The notes below the pieces were generated by a model. It worked only from the letters and a program-made list of their open reading frames with translations. It did no database searches and had not been told where the DNA came from. From the NCBI RefSeq assembly GCF_030269645.1, contig NZ_BSTR01000023.1, forward strand, positions 59,922-123,921: DNA of 64,000 nucleotides, given 5' to 3'. The translations under genes and the position numbers were made by a program. The stretch is from Actinokineospora sp. NBRC 105648 (GTDB taxonomy: Bacteria > Actinomycetota > Actinomycetes > Mycobacteriales > Pseudonocardiaceae). Position 1 is the stretch's first letter. The number at the start of each line of letters is the position of its first letter. Shown here piece after piece: positions 1 to 11,330 of this stretch.

Positions 1-9
1 TGCTCTCCG

Positions 10-31
10 GCATGCCCCCCGCGGGGGGTGC
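10..31. promoter_or_regulatory. GC-rich inverted repeat just upstream of dnaK
   Basis: A run of six C and a run of six G form an almost perfect dyad ending 7 bases before the GTG start of dnaK. The G-run (about 23-28) could also act as the ribosome binding site, about 9 bases from the start. It may be an operator or the end of an upstream terminator. It does not match the HAIR or CIRCE heat-shock operators I know. Only 37 bases of upstream sequence are visible, so a promoter cannot be judged. Confidence 0.3.
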
Positions 32-37
32 GTCGTA

Positions 38-1918
<1,881 letters not shown>

Positions 1919-1923
1919 TCACG

Positions 1924-2412
1924 ATGACCGCCCAGGGGGACGCCGCGAACCCCGCGGCCGGGACCGGGGCAGGCGCGACCCCTCCCGCGTCGGCCCCGGA
2001 CCGGGACATCGCCGAGTTGGAAGACCGCTGGCTGCGCGCCATGGCGGAGCTCGACAACGTGCGCAAACGCCACAGCCGCGAGCTGGAACGCCAGCGCGCC
2101 GCCGAACGCGCGCGGGTGGCGTCGGTCTGGCTGCCGGTGCTCGACAACCTGGAGCTCGCGCTCGGGCACGCCTCCGACGACCCGTTCGCCGAAGGCGTGC
2201 GGGCGACCCTCGACCAGGCCGTCGAGGTGCTCGCCCGGCTCGGCTACCCGCGCCACGACGCCACCGGCGTGCCGTTCGACCCAGCCGTGCACGAGGTCGT
2301 GACGGTGCAGGACGACCCGGACGCGCCACCGAACGCGGTCGTGCGCGTGCTGCGGCCGGGCTACGGCGATCTGCGTCCCGCCGCCGTCGCGGTGTCGCGC
2401 CAGCGGGAGTGA
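1924..2412 (+). CDS. grpE: nucleotide exchange factor GrpE
   Basis: GrpE releases ADP from DnaK and so resets its cycle. The 162-residue product has a disordered Pro/Ala-rich N-terminus, a long charged helix (ELEDRWLRAMAELDNVRKR, about residues 24-42) for dimerisation, and the C-terminal beta domain with the family-typical segment containing FDPAVHEVV. I use ATG 1924. A TTG at 1915 would overlap the dnaK stop by four bases and is a possible alternative adding three residues. It is shorter than enterobacterial GrpE (about 200) but normal for actinobacterial second copies. It lies between dnaK and dnaJ with almost no spacing, so the three are surely co-transcribed. Confidence 0.93.
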   Translation: MTAQGDAANPAAGTGAGATPPASAPDRDIAELEDRWLRAMAELDNVRKRHSRELERQRAAERARVASVWLPVLDNLELALGHASDDPFAEGVRATLDQAVEVLARLGYPRHDATGVPFDPAVHEVVTVQDDPDAPPNAVVRVLRPGYGDLRPAAVAVSRQRE

Positions 2413-2418
2413 GCTGAC

Positions 2419-3300
2419 GTGGCCACGGACTTCTACGACGCGCTCGGCGTGCCACGCGGGGCGGGCGACGACGAGATCGGGCGGGCGTACCGCGAGCTCG
2501 CGCGGCAGTACCACCCGGACGTCAACCGCGACCCCGGTGCTGAGGACCGGTTCAAGGAGGTCAGCGAGGCCTACGAGGTCCTCTCCGACCCGGCGCGACG
2601 CAAGCGGTACGACCAGTTCGGCGCGGACTTCCGCCGCGTCCCGGAGGACTACGGCGAACGCGCTCCTCGGGGACGCACGGTGTACACGAGCGGGCCGGGC
2701 CACGGCGGGTTCGAGGACTTCGACTTCGAGGACCTGTTCGGCGGGGTCTTCCGCCGCGGTGGTCGCGGCGGCCCGATCCCGGGCGCCGACCAGGAGGCCG
2801 AGCTGACGCTCTCGGTCGAGGACGCCTACGGGGGCGGCCACCGCAGGCTCACGATCGGCGACCGCGAGCTGGATGTGACGATCCCACCCGGCGTGGTGGA
2901 CGGCTGGCGCATCCGCCTGTCGGGCCAGGGTGGACACGGATCGGGCGGCGGCGCGTCCGGGGACCTCTTCCTGGTGGTCCGGATCGCGCCGCACCCCCGG
3001 TACCGGCTGGAAGGCCACGACATCGTCGTGGATCTGCCGGTCGCGCCGTGGGAAGCGGCGCTCGGCGCCACTGTGCCGATCATGACGCCGGGCGGCGAGG
3101 CGAAGGTCCGCGTGGTGGCGGGCTCGTCGAGCGGACGACGGCTGCGGCTGCGCGGTGAGGGCATGCCTAATCCGCGCGGCAAGGCCGGTGACCTCCACGC
3201 CGTCGTGAAAGTCATGGTGCCGAAGTCGCTCGGCAAGCGGGAACGGGGGCTTTTCGAAGAGCTCGCCGCGATCTCCGACTTCAACCCGAGAGGCCCGTGA
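2419..3300 (+). CDS. CbpA-type J-domain co-chaperone
   Basis: Stimulates the ATPase of DnaK and delivers substrates. The 293-residue protein has an N-terminal J domain (residues 3-66) with the essential HPD tripeptide (YHPDVN, near residue 33), a G/F-rich linker with an FEDLFGG motif, and the C-terminal substrate domains I and II. The four CxxCxGxG zinc repeats of classical DnaJ are absent, so this is a CbpA/DnaJ2-type (class B) J-protein. Start GTG 2419 follows GGGAG. The next gene encodes a CbpM-like protein, the usual partner and inhibitor of CbpA, and overlaps its stop by four bases. Confidence 0.93.
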   Translation: MATDFYDALGVPRGAGDDEIGRAYRELARQYHPDVNRDPGAEDRFKEVSEAYEVLSDPARRKRYDQFGADFRRVPEDYGERAPRGRTVYTSGPGHGGFEDFDFEDLFGGVFRRGGRGGPIPGADQEAELTLSVEDAYGGGHRRLTIGDRELDVTIPPGVVDGWRIRLSGQGGHGSGGGASGDLFLVVRIAPHPRYRLEGHDIVVDLPVAPWEAALGATVPIMTPGGEAKVRVVAGSSSGRRLRLRGEGMPNPRGKAGDLHAVVKVMVPKSLGKRERGLFEELAAISDFNPRGP

Positions 3301-3593
3301 TGTACGTCCTGACGAAACCAGCCAGGCTCAGCGCCGACCGCGTGTCCATCCACACAGGACTCCACCCGGAACTGGTGCGCCGGTTCGCGGCGCTCGGGCT
3401 GATCGAGTGCGCGGTGGACGACAGCGGACGGTTCTGGTTCCCGCCGGGCACCGTGGCCCGCCTCGCGCGGATCCAGCGGCTGCGTGGCGGGCTCTCGCTC
3501 AACTACAACGCGGTCGGGCTCGTGCTGGACCTGCTCGACCGGATCCGAGTCCTGGAAGCACAAGCGCGCGGGAGTGAACCACCATGGAGGTGA
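3297..3593 (+). CDS. CbpM-like / MerR-like J-protein modulator
   Basis: A 98-residue protein with a winged-helix MerR-like fold: a helix-turn-helix near residues 14-40 ([19 protein letters not shown]) followed by a tyrosine-containing helix ([20 protein letters not shown]). This is the CbpM arrangement. CbpM binds the J domain of CbpA and tunes its activity; some homologues also act as heat-shock repressors (HspR). HspR has a longer Arg-rich MerR domain, so CbpM fits better, but DNA binding cannot be excluded. GTG 3297 overlaps the dnaJ stop; ATG 3300 is an equally possible start. Confidence 0.8.
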   Translation: MMYVLTKPARLSADRVSIHTGLHPELVRRFAALGLIECAVDDSGRFWFPPGTVARLARIQRLRGGLSLNYNAVGLVLDLLDRIRVLEAQARGSEPPWR

Positions 3594-3600
3594 ACCGGCT

Positions 3601-6228
3601 GTGGACGTGAACCGGCTGACGCGGAAGTCGCAGGAGGCGCTGCGGTCCGCTCAGGAGGTCGCCCAGCGGCTCGGGCACACCGAGACCGACGGCGAACACC
3701 TCCTGCTGGCCCTGGTCGAGCAGCCCGATGGCCTGGTGCCGCGCCTGCTCACCCAGGCGGACGTGGACGTGCGGGCGGTGGCCGGAGATGTGCGGACCGC
3801 ACTCTCCGGCCGCCCCCGGGTGACCGGACCGGGTGTCCAACCCGGACAGGTCAACCTCACCCGCCGGCTGCTCGGCCTGCTCGACACCGCGGCACGAGAA
3901 GCCAAGCGGCTCAGGGACGAGTACGTCAGCGTCGAGCACCTGCTGCTCGCGCTGGCGGAGGAGGGCGACACCACCAAGGCGGGCCAGGTCCTGGCGCGGC
4001 ACGGCATCACGCGAGACCGGTTCCTGGAGAGCCTGACCAGGATCCGCGGCAACCAGCGCGTGCGCAGTGCCACGCCGGAGGGGACCTACGAGGCCCTCGA
4101 GAAGTACGGCCGCGACCTCGTGAACGACGCCCGGACCGGCGACCTCGACCCGGTGATCGGCCGGGACGCGGAGATCCGCCGGGTGGTCCAGATCCTGTCC
4201 CGCAAGACGAAGAACAACCCGGTGCTGATCGGCGAGCCCGGCGTCGGCAAGACCGCGATCGTCGAAGGGCTCGCGCAGCGGATCGTGCGCGGCGACGTGC
4301 CGGAAGGCCTCAGGGACAAGACGGTCTTCTCCCTCGACATGGGCTCTCTGGTGGCAGGCGCCAAGTACCGCGGCGAGTTCGAGGAGCGGCTCAAGGCCGT
4401 GCTCGCCGAGGTGCGGGCCGCCGAGGGCCGGATCCTGCTGTTCGTCGACGAGCTGCACACCGTCGTGGGCGCGGGCGCCGCCGAGGGATCGGTGGACGCG
4501 GGCAACATGCTCAAGCCCATGCTCGCGCGCGGTGAGCTGCACATGATCGGCGCCACCACGCTCGACGAGTACCGCGAGCACATCGAGTCCGACGCCGCGC
4601 TGGAACGACGGTTCCAGACCGTGGTCGTGGCCGAGCCGTCGCCCCAGGACGCGATCTCGATCCTGCGCGGGCTGCGGGAACGCCTCGAGGTCTACCACGG
4701 TGTCAAGATCCAGGACGCCGCGCTCGTCTCGGCCGTCGTGCTGTCCCAGCGCTACATCACCGACAGGTTCCTGCCGGACAAGGCGATCGACCTGGTGGAC
4801 GAGGCGTGCGCGCGGCTGCGCACCGAGATCGACTCGATGCCCGCCGAACTGGACGAGATCTCGCGGCGCGTGACCCGGCTGGAGATCGAGGAAGCCGCAC
4901 TGGCCGAGGAAACCGATCAGGCCAGCGAACAACGACTGGCCGCGCTGCGCAGGGAGCTCGCCGACCTCCGCGCCGAGCTCGATGCCACGACCGCGCAGTG
5001 GGAGGCGGAGCGGCAGGCCATCCGGCGCGTGCAGGACCTGCGCGGCGAGCTGGAACGCGTGCGCCGCGAAGCGGAAGAGGCGGAACGCGCCTACGACCTC
5101 AACCGAGCCGCGGAACTGCGCTACGGCAGGCTCGCCGAGCTGGGGAGCCAGCTCGCGTCCGAGGAGGACCGCCTCGCTGGCAAACAGGGTGCGCACCGAC
5201 TTCTCAAGGAAGTGGTGACCGAGGACGAGATCGCCGAGATCGTCGCGGCCTGGACCGGCATCCCGGTGTCGAGACTCCAGGAGGGCGAGCGGGAGAAGCT
5301 GCTGAAGCTGGACCAGATCCTGCACGAGCGGGTGATCGGCCAGGACGAGGCCGTGCGGTTGGTCGCCGACGCGATCATCCGTGCGCGGGCGGGCGTGAAG
5401 GACCCGCGCAAGCCGATCGGGTCGTTCATCTTCATGGGCCCCACCGGGGTCGGCAAGACCGAGCTGGCGAAGACACTGGCGGCGGCCCTGTTCGACAGCG
5501 AGGACAACATGGTGCGCCTCGACATGAGCGAGTACCAGGAGAAGCACACGGTCTCGCGGCTCGTCGGCGCGCCGCCCGGCTACGTCGGCTACGACGAGGG
5601 CGGCCAGCTCACGGAAGCGGTGCGGCGCAAGCCCTACTCCGTCGTGCTGCTCGACGAGATGGAGAAGGCGCACCCGGACGTGTTCAACACGTTCCTGCAG
5701 GTGCTCGACGACGGCCGGATCACCGACGCGCAGGGCCGCACGGTCGACTTCCGCAACACCGTGATCATCATGACGTCCAACATCGGCTCTGAGTACCTGC
5801 TGGACGGCGTCACCTCCGACGGAGAGATCAAACCGGACGCGCGCGGGGCCGTGCTGGCGTCGCTGCGCGACCACTTCCGGCCCGAGTTCCTCAACCGCGT
5901 CGACGACATCGTGCTGTTCACACCGCTGCGGCTGGCGCAGATCGAACGCATCGTGGACCTGCAGTTCGCCGAGCTGCGCGCCCGGCTCGCCGAACGCCGG
6001 GTCAACGTCGAGCTCACTCCACCGGCCCGCGAGTTCATCGCCAAGCGTGGCTTCGACCCCGTCTACGGCGCGCGGCCGCTGCGCCGCTACGTCGCGCACG
6101 AGGTCGAGACGCGCGTGGCACGGGCGCTGATCGCGGGTGAGGTGCCGCAGGGCGCGACGATCCGCGTGGACGTGGCGGAGGGCGAGCTGTCGGTCATCAC
6201 GTCCGGGGAGAGCGGGGTTGTCGCATGA
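3601..6228 (+). CDS. clpB: ClpB-type Hsp100 disaggregase
   Basis: Hexameric AAA+ unfoldase that, with DnaK, pulls polypeptides out of aggregates. The 875-residue protein has the Clp N-domain (about 1-145), a first AAA+ module with Walker A GEPGVGKT (near 211) and Walker [10 protein letters not shown], a coiled-coil middle domain (about 405-530, rich in Glu/Arg/Ala), a second AAA+ module with Walker A GPTGVGKT (near 613) and Walker [13 protein letters not shown], and the D2-small domain. The middle domain distinguishes ClpB from ClpA and ClpC. The upstream open frame extends into cbpM; I choose GTG 3601 because GGAGG lies about 10 bases before it. Its stop overlaps the thioredoxin start (ATGA). 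Confidence 0.96.
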   Translation: MDVNRLTRKSQEALRSAQEVAQRLGHTETDGEHLLLALVEQPDGLVPRLLTQADVDVRAVAGDVRTALSGRPRVTGPGVQPGQVNLTRRLLGLLDTAAREAKRLRDEYVSVEHLLLALAEEGDTTKAGQVLARHGITRDRFLESLTRIRGNQRVRSATPEGTYEALEKYGRDLVNDARTGDLDPVIGRDAEIRRVVQILSRKTKNNPVLIGEPGVGKTAIVEGLAQRIVRGDVPEGLRDKTVFSLDMGSLVAGAKYRGEFEERLKAVLAEVRAAEGRILLFVDELHTVVGAGAAEGSVDAGNMLKPMLARGELHMIGATTLDEYREHIESDAALERRFQTVVVAEPSPQDAISILRGLRERLEVYHGVKIQDAALVSAVVLSQRYITDRFLPDKAIDLVDEACARLRTEIDSMPAELDEISRRVTRLEIEEAALAEETDQASEQRLAALRRELADLRAELDATTAQWEAERQAIRRVQDLRGELERVRREAEEAERAYDLNRAAELRYGRLAELGSQLASEEDRLAGKQGAHRLLKEVVTEDEIAEIVAAWTGIPVSRLQEGEREKLLKLDQILHERVIGQDEAVRLVADAIIRARAGVKDPRKPIGSFIFMGPTGVGKTELAKTLAAALFDSEDNMVRLDMSEYQEKHTVSRLVGAPPGYVGYDEGGQLTEAVRRKPYSVVLLDEMEKAHPDVFNTFLQVLDDGRITDAQGRTVDFRNTVIIMTSNIGSEYLLDGVTSDGEIKPDARGAVLASLRDHFRPEFLNRVDDIVLFTPLRLAQIERIVDLQFAELRARLAERRVNVELTPPAREFIAKRGFDPVYGARPLRRYVAHEVETRVARALIAGEVPQGATIRVDVAEGELSVITSGESGVVA

Positions 6229-6665
6229 GGACGACGAACATCGACTGCCCGAACTGCGGCAAGAACAACCGCATACCCGTGGCCGCACAGGGCAAGCCGA
6301 GGTGCGGCAACTGCGGCAGGCCACTGCCGTGGATCGTCGACGCGCTGGACGAGGATTTCGCCGAGGTGGCCGAGCAGGCGGGTGTTCCCGTGCTGGTGGA
6401 CATGTGGGCGACGTGGTGCGGGCCGTGCCGGATGGTCAGCCCCGTGCTGGACCGGCTCGCACACGAGCGGGCCGGCGACATCAAGCTCGTGCGGGTGGAC
6501 GTGGACCGCGCATCCCATCTGTCACAACGGTTCGACGTGCGTTCGATACCCACGCTGATGATCCTGCGCGATGGTGAGGTGATCGCGCGGCAACCCGGCG
6601 CGGTGCCCGCGCCCCAGCTGCGCGCCTGGCTCGACGACGCTCTCTTTCCCGAGGTGAGGACATGA
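6225..6665 (+). CDS. thioredoxin 2 (TrxC-type) with N-terminal zinc finger
   Basis: Disulfide reductase of 146 residues. The N-terminus holds two CxxC knuckles (C8/C11 and C27/C30) as in E. coli thioredoxin 2, where they bind zinc and sense oxidation. The thioredoxin fold follows, with the active site WCGPC at residues 64-68 and the cis-proline loop SIPTL. ATGA overlap with clpB and again with the next gene shows translational coupling. Together with the flavoprotein at the operon end it adds a redox-repair arm to the chaperone operon. TrxC-type proteins are commonly oxidative-stress inducible; regulation here is inferred. Confidence 0.93.
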   Translation: MRTTNIDCPNCGKNNRIPVAAQGKPRCGNCGRPLPWIVDALDEDFAEVAEQAGVPVLVDMWATWCGPCRMVSPVLDRLAHERAGDIKLVRVDVDRASHLSQRFDVRSIPTLMILRDGEVIARQPGAVPAPQLRAWLDDALFPEVRT

Positions 6666-7087
6666 TCAGCCGATCCCTGCTGCGACAACTGCCCGCGCGC
6701 GTCACCACCGGCGCGTACGTGCTCAACTCCGGACTCGGCAAGCCGCACGCCGACCAGCAGACCGCCGAGTCGTTGCGGGGCTTCGCCTCGACCACGTATC
6801 CGGTGCTGGGCGAGCTCGACGCCCAGCGGTTCACGACACTGCTCGCGGCCGGGGAAATCGCGACCGGCGTGGCGCTGCTGGTGCCACTGGTGCCTGCGGT
6901 CATCGCCGGTGCCGCGCTCACGGGGTTCGCCTGCGCGTTGCTCGGTCTCTACCTGAGGACGCCCGGGACGCCGCAGCGGGGCGGCCTGCGTCCCACCGAG
7001 CAGGGCAGCTCGCTGGCGAAGGACGTGTGGTTGCCGGGGGTCGGCCGCTCACTGGTGCTCGACGACGTGTCGCGGGAGGGGCGATGA
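6662..7087 (+). CDS. small membrane protein of unknown function (DoxX-like?)
   Basis: The 141-residue product has an N-terminal helical segment and two hydrophobic stretches near residues 58-100 (rich in Ala/Leu/Val/Gly), consistent with two or three membrane helices, followed by a polar tail of about 40 residues. The general look resembles short DoxX-family proteins found near thioredoxin and oxidoreductase genes, but I see no diagnostic motif and do not assign a reaction. It overlaps both neighbours by four bases, so it belongs to the stress operon. Confidence 0.7.
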   Translation: MISRSLLRQLPARVTTGAYVLNSGLGKPHADQQTAESLRGFASTTYPVLGELDAQRFTTLLAAGEIATGVALLVPLVPAVIAGAALTGFACALLGLYLRTPGTPQRGGLRPTEQGSSLAKDVWLPGVGRSLVLDDVSREGR

Positions 7088-7347
7088 CCGCGTTCGTGGA
7101 CGAACACCTCGCACTCGTGCGCGACGTCGTGGCGCAGACCCCACAGGGATGCCGGGAGTGCCTCATCGCGGGCACCCCGTGGGTCCATCTGCGACTGTGC
7201 CTCACCTGTGGACACGTCGGCTGCTGCGACTCCTCACCGATGAAGCACGCGCGCGGCCACGCTTTCGGCACCGGCCACCCGATCGTGCGGTCCTTCGAAC
7301 CCGGCGAGAACTGGCGGTGGTGCTATGTCGACCAAGCGCTCGTCTGA
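7084..7347 (+). CDS. stand-alone UBP-type zinc finger protein
   Basis: An 87-residue protein consisting of little more than a ZnF-UBP fold: CxxC at C23/C26, a second pair CLTCGHVGCC, then His residues in KHARGHAFGTGHP and the terminal ENWRWCYVD. In eukaryotes this domain reads free ubiquitin C-termini; short bacterial versions occur singly and their ligand is unknown. The conserved Cys/His set looks complete, so the zinc site should form. ATG 7084 overlaps the previous stop; the 3' end overlaps the next gene by 23 bases. In this operon it may bind the C-terminus of a substrate protein, but that is speculation. Confidence 0.85.
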   Translation: MTAFVDEHLALVRDVVAQTPQGCRECLIAGTPWVHLRLCLTCGHVGCCDSSPMKHARGHAFGTGHPIVRSFEPGENWRWCYVDQALV

Positions 7348-9004
7348 CCGGCTTTCGTCAGGGCCGCAGGAGACACCGGACGAGCACGGTGCTTTCCCCC
7401 GTCTCGACGGCGACCAGATCGACCAGGTCGCGCTGTACGGCACACGGCGTCCGACACGGGAGGCGGAGGTGCTGTACGCCGAGGGCGACCGCGGCCACGA
7501 CTTCTTCGTGATCGTCAGCGGCGTCGTGCGGGCCCTGGAGCACGGCGAGGTCGTGCGGGTGCACGGGCCCGGCCGGTTCCTCGGCGAACTCGGTCTGCTG
7601 GAAGGGCAACCGTCGTTCGTGACGACCGTCGTCGCACAGCCGGGCGAGGTCGTCCAGCTGACCGCGGACCGGCTGAGCGAGCTGGTGCGCGACGACCCGG
7701 TGCTGGGCGACCTCGTCCTGCGCGCGTACCTGATGCGCCGGGCGGTGCTGATCGGCAGGGGCAACGGGCTGCAGATCGTCGGCTCGTGCTTCTCACCGGA
7801 CACCAAACGGCTGCTGGAGTTCACCGCGCGCAACCGGATCCCGCACCGGCTGGTCGACACGGACAAGGACACCGACGCCGAGGAACTGCTGCGCCGGTTC
7901 GGCGTCGGCGTCGACGAGAGCCCCGTGGTGGTGGTGCCCGGCGGTGAGACGCTGCGCGACCCGAGCAACCGGAGACTGGCTCAGGTGCTGGGTCTGCACG
8001 CGTCGTCTCCGCCGAGCGAGATGACCGACCTGCTCGTGGTCGGTGCGGGCCCCGGCGGCCTCGCGGCCGTCGTGTACGGCGCGGCGGACGGGCTCGACGT
8101 GGTGGCCGTCGACTCGATGGCGGCCGGTGGCCAGGCAGGCACGACGTCGCGGATCGAGAACTACCTGGGTTTCCCGGCCGGCATCTCCGGCCCGGAGCTG
8201 GCCGAACGCGCGGTGCTGCAGGCGGAGAAGTTCGGCGTGCCGGTGAACGTGTCGCTGGAGGCGGTCACGTTCTCCCCTCGCGACGGGCACTACGTGGTGG
8301 GCTTCGACGACTCGTCACAGGTCCGGACGCGATCGCTGGTGATCGCGACGGGCGCGCGCTACCGCAAGCTCGACCTGCCCCGGCTCGCCGACTTCGAGGC
8401 GACCGGCGTGCACTACGCCGCCACGATCCACGAGGCCCTCGCGTGCCAGGCGAACCCGGTCGCGATCGTGGGCGGTGGCAACTCGGGGGGCCAGGCGGCT
8501 GTGTTCCTCGCCGACCGGGTACCCAGCGTCCACCTGGTGGTGCGCGCCGCCGACCTGAACACGAACATGTCCCGCTACCTGGTCGACCGCGTGATGTGCC
8601 ATCCACGGATCGAGGTGCTGCTGCACCACCAGGTCGTGGAGCTGCTGGGCGACAACCAGATCGAGGGCGTGGTTGTAGCGGACGACCAGACCCGCCACCG
8701 GCGCACGCTGTCGGCGCGGGCGTTGTTCGTGTTCATCGGCGCGACCCCGCGCACGGCCTGGCTCTCCTCACTGGTCGCACTCGACGAGGACGGCTTCGTC
8801 CGCACCGGCGAGCACGTCACGACCGACGACACCTGGTGGCACAAAGGCAGAAGACCGTTCCCGCTGGAGACGAACCGACCCGGCGTGTTCGCGATCGGCG
8901 ACGCACGCAGCGGTTCGATCAAACGAGTCGGCTCCGCGGTCGGCGAGGGCGCGATGGTGGTCCGGCTCGTCCACGAACACCTCTCGTTCGGAGCGAGGAC
9001 CTGA
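7325..9004 (+). CDS. cyclic-nucleotide-binding / thioredoxin-reductase-like flavoprotein
   Basis: A 559-residue fusion. Residues about 25-150 form a cyclic-nucleotide-binding (CAP_ED) domain with the GRFLGELGLLEGQPS motif. Residues about 155-225 look like a small glutaredoxin-like segment. From about 235 a two-dinucleotide-fold flavoprotein follows, with the FAD motif VVGAGPGGLAA, the NAD(P)H motif IVGGGNSGGQAA and a C-terminal FAD-contact motif VFAIGDAR. The region where thioredoxin reductase carries its CxxC (before the NAD(P)H motif) reads HYAATIHEAL, so the redox-active cysteine pair is missing. It therefore cannot reduce thioredoxin by the classical route. It may be an NAD(P)H oxidase or peroxide-type enzyme gated by a cyclic nucleotide. 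It is the last gene of the operon. Confidence 0.88.
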   Translation: MSTKRSSDRLSSGPQETPDEHGAFPRLDGDQIDQVALYGTRRPTREAEVLYAEGDRGHDFFVIVSGVVRALEHGEVVRVHGPGRFLGELGLLEGQPSFVTTVVAQPGEVVQLTADRLSELVRDDPVLGDLVLRAYLMRRAVLIGRGNGLQIVGSCFSPDTKRLLEFTARNRIPHRLVDTDKDTDAEELLRRFGVGVDESPVVVVPGGETLRDPSNRRLAQVLGLHASSPPSEMTDLLVVGAGPGGLAAVVYGAADGLDVVAVDSMAAGGQAGTTSRIENYLGFPAGISGPELAERAVLQAEKFGVPVNVSLEAVTFSPRDGHYVVGFDDSSQVRTRSLVIATGARYRKLDLPRLADFEATGVHYAATIHEALACQANPVAIVGGGNSGGQAAVFLADRVPSVHLVVRAADLNTNMSRYLVDRVMCHPRIEVLLHHQVVELLGDNQIEGVVVADDQTRHRRTLSARALFVFIGATPRTAWLSSLVALDEDGFVRTGEHVTTDDTWWHKGRRPFPLETNRPGVFAIGDARSGSIKRVGSAVGEGAMVVRLVHEHLSFGART

Positions 9005-9235
9005 CTCGGCGGCGGGTGTTCCTGGCAGGCCTGGTGCCGTGGTTGCCCACCGTGGGCGTCACCCACTCGACCGGCAACCCCATCCTTGGTTCGGATCTCG
9101 ATAGTTGGCTCAGTTGCCCTGCGGAGCCAGCGATCTGTGGGCTGCCTCGGCGTACTCCGCCTCTCCTGGAACAGCTTGTCCCGCAGGCCTGGGCTTGACC
9201 CGGTTTGACGGACATCCGAGATCAGGGGACGCGTG
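9005..9235. other. decayed sequence, no gene seen
   Basis: A short open stretch follows the flavoprotein stop but has no family resemblance, no ribosome binding site and ends at a stop near 9198. It is probably debris from the insertion events that follow. I see no clear terminator hairpin for the stress operon. Confidence 0.5.
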
Positions 9236-9785
9236 TCCCTGGAGGGAGGCGGAGCGAGCGGGCGGCGGCAACGTCCAGCGGGCGTGCACGCTGCTAAAGG
9301 TCTCCCGGTCCGCCTACTACGCCCACCGCACCGCCACGCCCACCGACCACGCACGACAGGACGCCGACCTGGCCGCGCGGGTCGTCGCGATCCACGACGA
9401 ATCCAAGGGCACCTACGGCGCGCCCAGAGTGCACGCCGAGCTGCGAGCCCGGGGGCATCGGCATTCCCGCAAACGCGTCGCCCGGCTCCTACGGCAGGCC
9501 GGACGTGCGGGGCGCGCACCGAGGCGGTGGCGCACCACCACCGTCCCCGACCCCGCCGCGACCGTCCCACCGGACCTGATCCGCCGCGACTTCACCTGCG
9601 CCGCAACAGATACAGACACACGGTCGTGCGGGGACATCACCTACATCCACACCTGGGAAGGGTGGCTCTACCTGGCCACCGTGATCGACATCGCCTCACG
9701 GCGTGTGGTCGGCTGGGCCACCGCCGACCACCTGCGCACCGACCTCGTCGCCCAAGCCCTCGACAACGCCGTACGCCGACGGCGC
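9236..9785 (+). pseudogene. IS3-family transposase OrfB, truncated at the 3' end
   Basis: Readable in one frame from about residue VQRACTLLKVSRSAYYAH, the typical OrfB N-terminus, through HTH_21 (KGTYGAPRVHAEL) to the first catalytic Asp (CGDITYIHTWEGWLYLATVID). The reading stops resembling a transposase just after ALDNAVR. The second Asp and the catalytic Glu are missing because the sequence runs directly into a cutinase-like coding region. No orfA is seen upstream. It is a dead remnant, not an active element. Confidence 0.85.
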
Positions 9786-10445
9786 GCCCTTCGGCGCCCC
9801 GTGCGCGCCGGTGATCGTGCTCGCGATCCCCGGCAGCAATGAGAGCTGGGTCGGGCGCGACACCACCGAGGCCTGCGGCATGCTGGCCAACATCACCCCC
9901 GCCGTGCGCGGCCAACTCGGACACGACACGGTCCGCGCGCACTGCCTCGACAACCCCGCCTGGCTCGACGCCTGTTACTTCCAGAGCAAGGACGCCGGTT
10001 ACCGGGCCGCCTGGTCCGCCCTCGACACCTACGCCCGCGACTGCCCCACCAGCAAGCTGGTCCTGCTCGGCTACTCCCAGGGCGCCCACATCGCCGGTGA
10101 CCTGGTTGCCACGATCGCCACCGAGGCCAGCCCGGTCTCGCCCGCGCGGATCTCCACGTTCGTGCTGCTGGCCGACCCGGCGCGCAGCCCTACCCACCAC
10201 ACCCTGGGCGCCGCGTTCCCTGGCATCGGCGCCGCAGGGGCTCGCGGCGGATTCGGTGACCTCACCGACCGGGTCGTCGAGCTGTGCGTCGACATCGACC
10301 CCGGCTGCAACGCCTGGAGCATCGACCACGGCCTGCTCATCGCGGGGCTCGGCACCGCCGCACACCAGAACTGCAACAACCTCCCCCTCGACGGCCGCCG
10401 CACCTTCACCACCTGGATCACCGACCACGTGGTCAAGACTCTCGC
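9786..10445 (+). pseudogene. cutinase-family serine esterase, 5' end replaced by IS3 remnant
   Basis: From about CAPVIVLAIPGSNES the frame encodes most of an actinobacterial cutinase-like (alpha/beta hydrolase) protein: disulfide-type cysteines, the nucleophile elbow GYSQGA, the segment VELCVDIDPGC, and a terminal helix ending DHVVKTL. Secreted cutinases hydrolyse lipid or polyester bonds. The signal peptide and start codon are absent; the upstream bases are transposase in another frame. After about 10440 the open frame continues into unrelated sequence to 11100, so the 3' end is also altered. The long open frame is probably an accident of high GC. No expression signal is visible. Confidence 0.75.
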
Positions 10446-10829
10446 CTTATCCCGGCGAAGAACGCCCGCCCAGGCGAGCCTCCGACTGGTAGGCGGCTAC
10501 GACCGGAGGGGGAGGAGAACGTGCTCCTCCTCCGGTCTACTGGAGATTGTTCTACCCCTGCCGTGTCGTCGCAGGTATAGAGCCACCGGCTTCGCCACCC
10601 GCTTGGCGAGGTTGCTGCGGATCTCAGCCTCGCTCGGTGGACGGCAGGAGCTCGCCGGCCCGGTCGGGTCTCAGCGGTTTGTGGACTTGGTCCAGGCTTC
10701 GCCTCCGGTGCGGCTTCCAGCACGATTCCCGGTACGACCTCCGGTGGTTTCTCGGGAGAGGGATCTGGCGCGGGCTGCGGCGGTATCTCGGGCCACGTCT
10801 GCGGTGGCGAGCCGAACGCGCGTCGGGCG

Positions 10830-11330
10830 GCCCCGGTGGCCAAGGTGGCTGGCCAGTGTGCTCGGCGACCTTGTTGATGGTCGTGGAGCCGGACCGGCCC
10901 AGGGGGATCCCCATGACGAGCGCCCGGCGGCGTTCGACCTCGTCGAGTCGGACCCCGTGGACCTCGGCCACCGAAAGCACGAACAGGGTGCTCAGCTCGA
11001 GAGAGGAGATCGCCTCGCCCGCCGAGAGCGCCAGCGCGATGCCGGTGCCGACGGCGGGCGCGGGCGCGGCGCCTCCGACCGCGGCTCCCGTACCCGCTAG
11101 GGCGTCGATGTACATTCGTTCCAGGGTGCGGACAAGCTGCGCCGGTGTCGCCTCAGGGTCGCGCTGGCGGGCCCGGGCAACGTTTCTTGCTGACCAGCGG
11201 TGCCCGCGCGCCGATGGCCTTGTCCAGCAGGTCCGGTATCGGCTGGCCCCGCTCGCTCGACACCGGAACTGGACCTTCAAAGGCGTCAACGGCCACACCG
11301 ACCTCCCACGAGTCGTCACGTCCTCGACCA
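10830..11330 (-). pseudogene. conserved actinobacterial hypothetical protein, frameshifted
   Basis: On the minus strand, residues matching a widespread actinobacterial family of unknown function can be read: DPEATPAQLVRTLERMY, then a Gly/Ala-rich helix TGAAVGGAAPAPAVGTGIAL, then FVLSVAEVHGVRL and EVERRRALVMGI. The preceding part (LLDKAIGARAPLVS) is in a different frame, so there is a one-base shift near 11185-11200. The C-terminal end fades after STTINKVAEH. The family usually reads as a small membrane-associated helical protein. Here it is a relic. Confidence 0.6.

Noticed and set aside
9703..11100. One 465-residue protein covering the whole open frame
   Set aside because: The first part is out-of-frame transposase, the middle is cutinase and the last 200 residues are antisense to another conserved gene relic. 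It is a patchwork.
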